From positions 558,001 to 622,000 of the forward strand of contig JANEZZ010002657.1 of assembly GCA_026122225.1 (NCBI GenBank): DNA of 64,000 nt, read 5' to 3'. The DNA comes from Heloderma charlesbogerti. Taxonomy: Eukaryota > Chordata > Lepidosauria > Squamata > Helodermatidae. How positions within the stretch are numbered: the first letter of the stretch is position 1; the number at the start of each line of letters is the position of its first letter. Positions 56,693 to 64,000 of this stretch are shown here, piece after piece. Made by a program: the position numbers and the translations under genes. Below the pieces are notes generated by a model. That model did no database searches. It was not told where the DNA came from and worked only from the letters and a program-made list of their open reading frames with translations.

Positions 56693-57000
56693 GTGGGGCT
56701 AAAGCACCTCACCCAGTATCAAACCCTGCTGTTAAAAGCCATGAGAGCAAGTATAAAAAAGTCAGTTAATATGACTAAAGTGTCTGAAGTGCTGCAAGGT
56801 GCCACCGAAGCCCCCAGAGCATACTTGGAGCGTCTTTTAAATGCCTATCGCCAGTATACCCCCCTCGACCCAAAGGCCCAAGAAGATGTGGGCGAGGAAA
56901 AGAAGACCCAGCAGAGGCAAAAGATTCTTAAGAAAGAACCAGTGTGCCCAGTGCAGACAAGATGGACATTAGTGGCATGAATGCCCAAATAAAATAAATC
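56693..57000 (+). pseudogene. gag: ERV gag capsid C-terminus and nucleocapsid
   Basis: The open frame 56693-56980 contains the capsid end motif SEVLQGATEAPRAYLERL and YRQYTPLDP, as in gammaretroviral capsids, then a charged stretch. In another frame a CxxCxxxxHxxxxC zinc knuckle is readable at about 56946-56990, interrupted by a TAG. Frameshift and stop show it is non-functional. Confidence 0.8.
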
Positions 57001-57009
57001 AAATACAAA

Positions 57010-57126
57010 AGAGAAAACCAAAGGGGCCAGAATGGGTGAAGAGGGAGACAGCTTGAGAGGGGCTGTGACATTGACTGTGAGGGGCCGTGACATTGACTTC
57101 ATGATTGACACTGGAGAGGCATCAAG
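57010..57126 (+). pseudogene. pro: ERV protease N-terminal remnant
   Basis: VTLTVRGRDIDFMIDTGEASRA-like reading, with the aspartic protease active-site triplet Asp-Thr-Gly at 57107-57115. The rest of the enzyme is missing. Confidence 0.75.
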
Positions 57127-57420
57127 AGCAAGCAAACGCTAGCCTTAAACAAGAAGTCCAAACACTGAGCGAAGTTCTTCAAGCCCAGCGTCGCTTTGTC
57201 TTAGAAAATAAGCCCCAATTCCCATCACAGAAGTTCATCCTTTCCAACCAAGAGTTAAAGTATGAGTTAAAGAGAGAAAAATAACCCTTTGACTCCCAGA
57301 TAGAGAGGACTGAAAACTGTTATACTTTCTACCCCCGCAGCTATAAAAGTAGCTGGAGTTAAACCCTGGATACATTGGACACGAGTCAAGACAGCAAGAG
57401 GGGGGGAGTAGACTATAAAC
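57127..57420 (+). pseudogene. pol: ERV pol remainder, integrase C-terminus only
   Basis: About 57321-57398 reads an integrase C-terminal stretch (TPAAIKVAGVKPWIHWTRVK), as in gammaretroviral pol ends. RT, RNase H and the integrase core are absent, so a large deletion joins the protease to the pol end. 57127-57300 is unrecognised. Confidence 0.65.
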
Positions 57421-57599
57421 AAAAATCCTTTGAAAGGATTTCTTTCCTTTTCAAAAATCCTTTAAAAATCATTCTGAAACAGCAGTAAGAAGACTCAGGC
57501 TAGACCTTACTGTGGGCACACCTGGAGATTGTCCACCCTGCATACGGTCAGACCTGCAACTGGAGAATTGAAGAAGGGGACTAGACCCTACTGCAGCTA

Positions 57600-58206
57600 G
57601 CCAGGTGAATAGCTGCCCAGCGTATGGTCAGATCCCAAAGAAGATCAAACATGCGTGTTGTAGTGTTAGTAATGTTGCACTGTGTTTCCTTAATAAGGTG
57701 CAAAAAGGGGGGTCTGCCCCTAGAGAGGGAAATCTGTCCCAGCAATTCGCTGATAATTACTGGCTTCACCTGGCTAACATCACGAGAGTAAAACATTTTT
57801 GTTTGCCAAGAGATATACCTGCAAACAGGCTTATTAGCTCTTGTCTAATACCTGTCTGTAGACATCCTGAGAAAATTTAAAAAGATACCATGTTACGCAA
57901 TTATGGTATAGGCTTGACTTATTCCCAAAATGCTGATTGGGGCGTAGTTGCAAAGATCCTACCCCCTACAGAATTTACTTTACGCACCCCCATCGTTGCT
58001 GAAACAAATGCTACGTGTGCACGAATGCTTAATTGTCAAATATTTTCCAGAAAATGTAAAGCTATCCCTGACCCCCCTTTCCACTGTAATGAAATTCAAA
58101 ACATATCTTTTAATGATGCCCACATACTTTTGCCTCATGGATGGTTTTAGACATGTAGTTCCCGCACTTGGTCATTCATTCCTGCCAACTTGTCTAATAA
58201 CCACCC
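57600..58206 (+). pseudogene. env: ERV envelope surface subunit, broken
   Basis: Readable in pieces (57605-57880 and 57890-58150), with Cys residues and N-glycosylation sites spaced as in a retroviral surface subunit, ending in the LPHGWF motif. Stops and frameshifts separate the pieces. The best likeness I recognise is to the envelopes of alpha-like retroviruses rather than to gammaretroviral ones. Confidence 0.65.
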
Positions 58207-58883
58207 ATGTTGCCTCAGCCGCCAATTGAACTGGTGCCAATTCTTCCCCTTTGGCCCGAGAAAATCCGTCAACGGCAGCCTCGAGCACTCCAACTAACTA
58301 AAAATTGTAATAGTCATGTGCAGTTATATTCTGACTCAGAAAAATTGGCCTTAGCAATGTCACTGGTTGGGGTTCCAGGTTTAGCCTTGGCTGATGGTCT
58401 GGAGATCAACCGGTTAGCTTGCAGCTTAGCCAAAAGCAGAAATGCCACCTCACGAGCACTGTCATTGTTAAATAAAGAGTTGCATGATCTAAGAGGTGGA
58501 GTTCTAGAAAATAGAGCTGGTATAGATTACCTCTTCCTTCTTCATTATTTAAGTTGTGAGACACACCAAAAGCTCTGTGGTTTTAACTTAACTGATAATG
58601 GCCATGCTGTAGATGAACAGATCAACAAGCTGCACAATATAGTAGCTAACAAAACAATAAGACAAAACAATTAGCTCAGTTAGTTTTGCTAACTAACCCT
58701 TGGCTTCCAGATCTTAGCTGGCTTGAAGCATTGTTCATCCTAATTCTACCAGTGTTGTTCATAAGAGTTCTGTTATGTCTCTGCGTTCCTTGCCTTATGC
58801 GCTGTTTAACCAATCTGTTTTATGTCTCAGCTAGTAAAACTGCTGCCCTCTACGCTCTAATAGCCCAACAAAAGGCTAAGTAA
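58207..58883 (+). pseudogene. env: ERV envelope transmembrane subunit, broken
   Basis: 58207-58674 is open for 155 codons: the hydrophobic LALAMSLVGVPGLALA stretch, a heptad-like region, then ENRAGIDYLF and the disulfide region, where the usual CX6CC reads CX6CG. A stop at 58672 separates this from the membrane anchor at 58686-58883 (LEALFILILPVLFIRVLLCL), which ends with a short basic tail. Confidence 0.75.
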
Positions 58884-58950
58884 TATGTATGTCACAAAAA
58901 GCTGTGTATGGTTATCAGAAATGCTATAATTGTAATGAAATTATGCATTT

Positions 58951-58960
58951 AAGGGGGGAA
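58951..58960 (+). other. polypurine tract
   Basis: AAGGGGGGAA directly before the 3' LTR, the primer for plus-strand synthesis. Confidence 0.85.
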
Positions 58961-59400
58961 TGTAGCAGCCATATCAGGGGTCAGACTAAGTAGCCTCATG
59001 CAGTCTCATGCTTCATGTTCTTGCTGAGCTCTTGCTCTCTAAAATATATGTTTGTAAGCTGACAAGACGCAAGAATGTCTTATCTAGTTAGCAAGGCTAA
59101 GGTCAGAATAGTGGATATCATGTTCTTGCATATTATGTTCTTTGTTTATCATGGCCTATAACCCAGTTCCTGGGATATAAACAATGGTGCTAAGAGAGGA
59201 CATGTTGAGGACTGCAACCCCACACGGGAGGGGGAGGAGGAGCCATTTCATATGTGTCACAATGTCTATAAAAACAATGAGCTGATGTAAATCGGGGCTT
59301 CTGGCTCTTTGGAAATGATTCCAGCCTTAAGCCCGCGTGTTAAATAAAGAAACTCTTTTTCCTTCACTCCGTGGTCTCTCTGACTCTGGGTTCTGCAACA
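58961..59400 (+). mobile_element. ERV 3' LTR
   Basis: 440 bp, near identical to the 5' LTR. Followed by ACAT (59401-59404), completing the 4-bp target duplication typical of gammaretroviruses. L1 sequence resumes immediately. Confidence 0.95.
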
Positions 59401-59404
59401 ACAT

Positions 59405-59567
59405 AGGCCTCCCCAACCCAGTCCTTTTGCAACATCTGCTGATCTGCAGCCATCAAATGAGTTTCTCGTAAGAAGGCCCTGTCAACATTAAGCTCTTTTA
59501 ACTTGGTTAAAAGAACTCTTTTCTGTTTGTTTACATTTTGCGACCCCTTGACATTCCATGACGTCAC
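59405..59567 (-). pseudogene. L1 ORF2 N-terminus
   Basis: Minus strand from 59567: MTSWNVKGSQNVNKQKRVLL and LKELNVDRAFLRETHLM, the start of the endonuclease domain (SWNVNG and QETHL in active L1). Interrupted by the ERV after about 55 codons. Confidence 0.88.
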
Positions 59568-59616
59568 ATTAAATATTGAAAAAACAAAAGCAAATTGTTT
59601 GCCCCTCCACCCAAAC

Positions 59617-60573
59617 TAGGGATGTACGAATCCCTTACCTGGTTCCGGTCGGGGCATCCGCTGGGGGGGAAGCACACCTTCCGTCCCCCTGGAATCCTCG
59701 ACGGGGGGGGAGGCGATCCAGTCCTCCTTCGTGGAATCCTGCCCGGCCGGCTCTGCTCTGCGGCGGCTCCGCAGAGTAGATGGCCAGGGCCGTCTGCAGC
59801 CAGACGTCTGGCCGAGATGGGCTCCTGCGGACGCAAATGGCGGCCGCCATAGCGGCCGCCATTTGTGTCCTTCCAGGGTGCCGTGATAGGCTACGTAAAT
59901 ATTTATGTAGCCTATCACGGCATGCCCCCCCCAAAAACGGCGTACGCAAATGGCGGCGGCTACAGCGGCTGCCATTTGCATTCCATATTTTTCACCGTTT
60001 TATCCTATGTAAATATTTACATAGGCAATTACGGCGAAAAAAAAAGGAACCGCAAATAGCGTAGTGGGCGCTATTTGTGTTTCTTCTTTTTTTGCTGTAA
60101 AAGCCTACATAAATATTTACATAGGCTAAAACGGCGGGGTAAAAAGAACACAAATAGCGCCCACTACGCTATTTGCGGTTCCCTTTTTTTCCGCCGTAAT
60201 TGCCTACGTAAATATTTACATAGGATAAAATGGCAAAAAATAGGGAACACAAATGACGGCCGTCGTAGCCGCCATTTGCATACGTTGTATTTTTTTTTTC
60301 TTGGCTTGCCGTGATAGGCTACGTAAATACTTATGTAGCCTATCACGGCAAAGACCAGAATGGAAATGGTGGCCACGGCAGCCGGTCAAAAGACCAGCCG
60401 CCGCTGAAGCCACCACCGGAGCCGCCGCCATCCGGAACATCCGCCCCAGGTAAGCTTCGTCCTGGGGGAAATCCGCGGGGGGGGGCAGGCCGTTCCACCA
60501 CGGATTTCGGGGGGCTGAATGCCAGTGCATTCGGCCTCACTGAAATCCGTGGCGGAATTCTCCACCATCCCTA
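59617..60573 (+). mobile_element. hAT element copy F (palindrome-rich family)
   Basis: 957 bp, perfect 8-bp target duplication ACCCAAAC (59609-59616, 60574-60581). Longest palindrome chain in the window: TACGTA-type hairpins at about 59880-59920, 60000-60030, 60104-60132, 60203-60234 and 60308-60350, alternating with CGCAAATGGCGG or CGCAAATAGCG hairpins at 59832-59868, 59945-59980, 60052-60080, 60150-60179 and 60249-60283. Donors: minus CCTTACCT 59633-59640, plus AGGTAAGC 60448-60455. The ATG frame at 60366 has a TGA. Confidence 0.95.
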
Positions 60574-61493
60574 ACCCAAACACATCTTTCTAGATTTAAA
60601 AACAATGACTAAATTTATATACCATAATTGATATAACAAATACATCCTTAATTTACATTTCGGGCTAACCATTTCAGTCTTCATCAAAATAAGTCTTGTT
60701 AAGTACAAACTGAGAAAAAATTAAAATCATTCCAAAATATGAACAAACATTGAAAAAAATAAAAAATAAAACTCAAATAATCCAGTTTGGGTCCACCTAC
60801 CATAAAAAAGTGCCACCACCCCCGACAGACCAAAACAAAAAAACCTTATCAAAACCCCCCACAAAAAATAAAAAGTTTTGCCTTCCGTTTGGACTGACGT
60901 GTAACCACAATGCTCAGCTTGGCCCCTCCCGCATATTAAATACATACACAGAGCAAAGTTACAAACGTTACAAATTTAACTAACAAGAAATAGTAGTAAT
61001 AATAATAATAATTTTTAAAAAGAACTAAAAAGCCCATTGGATATTTTAACTAATATTATACCTGGAGATGTATTCTTATGTGTACATACATATACACACA
61101 CACACACGCATATGTGTATACATATACATACACACGCATACAAAGACATGTATGTACCTACATAACCTTATTAAGCTAAATTTCATATAAATTAAGCATA
61201 AATTTCATATTAATATAAATTTCATATTAAGCTAAATTTCATATATTATTTCATATAACCTGTATTTACTCAAAATGTGTAAATTAACACACTCAAAAAC
61301 AGGAATTATGTATACGTTATATGTATACAAGAAGAAAAGAAAGAGAAAATAAAAGGGGAGAGCAGTAGTATACAATCTATTTGATCTGGCATGCCACCCA
61401 GACTTCTTATTAACTATAACCCAAACAAAGCTTGACAGTGAATACTGTCAGAGGAACAGTAAAAAAAAAGATAGAAAATGGCTGGATTCCAAC
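60574..61493 (-). other. L1 inter-ORF region, A-T rich
   Basis: A-T rich stretch between L1 ORF1 and ORF2, with (TATG/CA)n simple sequence at 61081-61140 and (AATAAT)n near 60988-61012. No frame. Confidence 0.55.
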
Positions 61494-62279
61494 TCAAGAA
61501 ACTGAAGAAGTTGGATCCCTTGTTTGGATTTTAATGCCCATGAGAACTGATTCTGCAGCATCAGAACTTAAAAACTTCTTCATCTGGCCTTCAATAAAAA
61601 TGCAAAATGTGGCAGGATATTTGATATGATATTGCAAGTTAGTTTGCTTTGCCAGATTTCTCACCTTGGTAAAATGTCTTCTTCTATCAGCAATTTCTTT
61701 AGTATAATCAAGAAAGAGCATAATCTTGTCATTTGCTGGCCCCCACCGAAGCTCACTCCACTCTCTTGCTAAACGCATAAGATAATCTTTTGTGGAGGCA
61801 CATAAAAATTGAACGATAACAGGTCCCACTCTGATGCCTCGTGTAGAACCAGGAACACAATAAGCACACTCAATATCAAGTGGAAAATCAGAAGGCAAAG
61901 CCAATAACTCACGCAGAAATTTATCCATGAACTCAGCAAAATGGGTATCCATAGCCAGATGTTTAAAGCCAAGAATACGGAGGTTAGCTTGCCGAGCAAA
62001 GGCCTCCAGTTGAGAAATTCGAGCAGACAGAACATTATGAGGGGCATCCATAGCAGTTTCGTGAGCAGTAACCCGGTCTTCAAGTGTGTTAACTTTCGAC
62101 TCCATCTTTTGAAAACAAATATTCATTGAGTCCATAGACCCTTGAAGGGTAGTGATGGAATCCTGAATTGTTTCAAGCTTCTTTGACTGCACTGATAACT
62201 GCGAGGACATATTTTTTATCAAAACAAGCAACTCCTCTCACACTCTCGCATCTTCAGAAACCTTTGCTGGGGGGGCCAT
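61494..62279 (-). pseudogene. L1 ORF1 (RNA-binding protein)
   Basis: Start at 62279 (MAPPAKVSEDARV), then an in-frame TGA at codon 14, then open to 61494. N-terminal coiled coil (SQLSVQSKKLETIQDSITTL, KMESKVNTLEDRVTAHE), then an RNA-binding core (ANLRILGFKH, GPVIVQFLC, ELRWGPANDKIMLFLDY) and a C-terminal domain (FTKVRNLAKQTNLQYHIKYPA). Matches the transposase_22 type L1 ORF1 layout. About 261 codons. Apart from the TGA it is well preserved. Confidence 0.88.
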
Positions 62280-62515
62280 GGGGGGGAAGTGGCGTTCCCA
62301 AGCCTTTCTTCCCCCTCGATGTTGCCATCCTCCTCTCACTTCTGAAAGCACAAGCAAATATAAGCGTGGAAACAGAAAACAAAAGCTTAAGCAAGTTTAA
62401 TTGCAAATACCCAGATAACAGGACAGCCTCAAGGAGATAATTTTAAAGCTGAAACTCAGGAGAGGCGCAGCGAAGAGCTGATCATGACGCCATCTCCAAC
62501 CAAAAACAGAAATTA
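62280..62515 (-). promoter_or_regulatory. L1 5' leader
   Basis: Region upstream of ORF1, ending near GACGCCATCTCCAACC, likely the L1 5' end. No promoter element can be identified. Confidence 0.45.
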
Positions 62516-63455
62516 AAGAAAGGGTTTTTTAAAAAATTAGGGTTTGATTTGGCTGTTATCTTATTGCCTGCGCTATCTCCCAGTATTTCTTGAAGTTATC
62601 CTGCCTTCTATAAAAGAACATGAAATATAAAACAATAAATTAAAGACACCTGTCATTTGCTTAGGTAGGTCTGCTTTTCTTTAGCTCTTGTGTGTCTGTG
62701 TCCATGTATGTTACGTGCTAGGTTGCAGTTCCACCAACACTATACATCCAAATTCCAAGGCAGTGTTGAAAAAGCACGAGACACATATTATATAACATAT
62801 ATTAATTACCTTCTTATTCCAATAACAGTCCACTGTGTGGCAAAGCAATTCAGCACAATATGAGGCATATTTGAGGTGTTGGCCGGGGCAGAGGTGGGGA
62901 GAAGTTACAGCTCTTTGCTTTGGGAGTTTTCCTGGAAAAAAATAAATTTCACTTGCGCTTTGCACACAAACTAGCAGGCCAACATGCCTGGAATTTGGCA
63001 AGTAGGATGCCCTTGAGGGGGGCGGGGGGGCAGGTTTCACACACATCAGTGGAAACAGGGAGAACTTATGGCTCTTGGCTTTGGGAGTTTTCCTGGAAAA
63101 CTCAAATTTCACCTGCACCTAACACAAAAGCCAATGGGCCAAACTGCCTGGGCTTTCGAGGGTGCAGTGCCCTCAAGGGGGGCTGGGAGAGGCCAAGGTG
63201 TTGCATGAGTGTGTGGAATCAGGGAGAAGTTACAGCTCTTTGCTTGGAGAGTTTCTTTGGAAAACCTCAGATTTTAACTCCGCCTAGCACAAAAACCACT
63301 GGGCCAAACTGTCTGAAATTTGTCAGGTGGCCTCCTCTCCAGGGGGATGAAGAGGACCCCAGACTTCATGCCTTTATCCTAAAAACTGAAGAAGGTATGA
63401 CCATTTGTGTTTTCCCATGCAAGTCAATGGGAAAATGCCCAAAATGGGTGATCCG
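62516..63455 (+). repeat. three tandem repeats of about 168 bp
   Basis: Units near 62900-63050, 63051-63218 and 63219-63390 share GGGAGAA(G/C)TTACAGCTCTTTGCTTTGGGAGTTT, GGAAAA..C..AATTT and CACAAA..CA..GGGCCAA. 62516-62899 is unassigned. A 182-codon plus-strand frame (62920-63468) stays open across all three because the period is near a multiple of three. Its end contains a CCCATGCAAGTCAATGGGAAAA palindrome-like phrase. Confidence 0.65.
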
Positions 63456-64000
63456 TAGGGATGTATGAAAGTCACTTACCTTTTCACAGGGGTGATTCGC
63501 GGTGGGGGGGAGGCACTTCGCTTCTCCCCCCGAAGTTCAGGCAAGGGGGGGGAGGCGTCCCGCCTCACCCAGCCAAAATTCAGGCCAGGGGAGGAGGCGC
63601 CCCGCCTCGCCCGGCCGAAATTCAGGCCGGGGAGAAGCGTCCCATCTCCCTGGCCATGAAAGAAAAAGTAAAAAACAAACAAACAAACAAAAACCCCGTG
63701 ATAGACTACGTAACGATTAACGTAGCCTATCACGGCTAGATTTCCAAAGTCAGCCGTGATAGGCTACGTTAATCGTCACATAGCCTATCACGGGTGACTT
63801 TGGGGGGGAAAAAAACCGTGTACGCAAATGGCGATGGCCCATGGGCGCCGCCATTTGTGTTCCTTATTTTGGCACGTCTAGTCTACGTAAAGATTTACAT
63901 AGACTATGGCGAAAATAAGGGAACGCTATTTGCGTTCCCTTATTTTCGCTGTAGTCTACGTAAATCTTTACGTAGACTAGACGTGCCAAAATAAGGAACA
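63456..64000 (+). mobile_element. hAT element copy G (palindrome-rich family), runs off the end
   Basis: Starts TAGGGATGTATGAAAGTCACTTACC (minus donor at 63474-63481). Hairpins: about 63700-63736 and 63752-63791 (GTGATAGGCTACGT..), 63825-63861 (CGCAAATGGCG type), 63880-63908, 63921-63938 and 63956-63982. The left flank is GTGATCCG; the right end lies beyond the window. Confidence 0.9.

Larger units (their letters stand above)
52987..59400 (+). mobile_element. endogenous retrovirus (ERV) provirus inside L1
   Basis: 6.4-kb provirus with two LTRs, tRNA-His primer site, polypurine tract and broken gag, protease, integrase-end and env remnants. gag and pol look gamma-like, env alpha-like. No gene is intact. 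Confidence 0.93.
49720..62515 (-). mobile_element. L1-type LINE, antisense, with three nested insertions
   Basis: ORF2 C-terminus near 49758-50036, RT 50952-51830, endonuclease 52066-52966 and 59364-59567, ORF1 61494-62279, 5' end near 62515. Insertions: hAT E (50237-50951), ERV (52987-59400), hAT F (59617-60573). Net L1 length is about 4.7 kb. Both ORFs are broken. The 3' boundary is approximate. Confidence 0.88.

Overview
The window is repeat-dense vertebrate intergenic DNA. I found no host protein-coding gene. The repeat mix (RTE/BovB, CR1 with the ATTCTATG-type 3' tail, L2, an L3-like CR1, a tRNA-headed SINE, Gypsy solo LTRs, hAT elements and an L1) points to a non-avian sauropsid, most likely a squamate reptile (lizard or snake). 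The species cannot be named from the sequence. Nearly every long open frame is a decayed retroelement protein or a shadow of one.

Layout. 0.5-1.9 kb: BovB split by a CR1 tail. 3.4-4.4 kb: CR1. 4.9-13.7 kb: deep nest in which an old L3-like CR1 is interrupted by an L2, the L2 by a BovB, and the BovB by a hAT element and a tiny CR1 scrap; the same old CR1 also holds a Gypsy solo LTR. A second BovB, itself split by a CR1, abuts its far end. 15.6-17.1 kb: old CR1. 17.6-18.5 kb: foldback repeat. 19.0-19.7 kb: BovB with an in-frame deletion. 21.1-21.7 kb: second Gypsy solo LTR. 24.3-24.7 kb: another solo LTR. 25.2-31.5 kb: CR1 remains, including one nearly full-length CR1 (5' leader, zinc-finger and esterase ORF1, endonuclease, RT) interrupted by an L2 and a SINE. 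31.6-43 kb: mostly unrecognised sequence with fragments. 42.5-50.9 kb and 59.6-60.6 kb: hAT copies. 49.7-62.5 kb: an antisense L1 carrying two hAT insertions and a 6.4-kb endogenous retrovirus. 63.46 kb to the end: another hAT copy running out of the window.

The most unusual content is a family of non-autonomous hAT elements (five with both ends, plus partial copies). Terminal motifs TAGGGATG/CATCCCTA and 8-bp target duplications place them near the Ac branch of hAT. Their interiors are chains of short palindromes of two alternating kinds: TACGTA-centred hairpins, and CGCAAATGGCGG or CGCAAATAGCG hairpins. Almost every visible end has an outward-facing splice-donor-like AGGTAAGT. At one end this donor follows a short ATG-started frame that is similar between copies. 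This suggests elements that carry promoter-plus-first-exon cassettes pointing outward, an inference that RNA data could test.

The retrovirus is a defective provirus with a tRNA-His primer site, gamma-like gag, protease and integrase remnants, and an envelope that looks alpha-like. Its LTRs are about 98 percent identical although its genes are badly broken.
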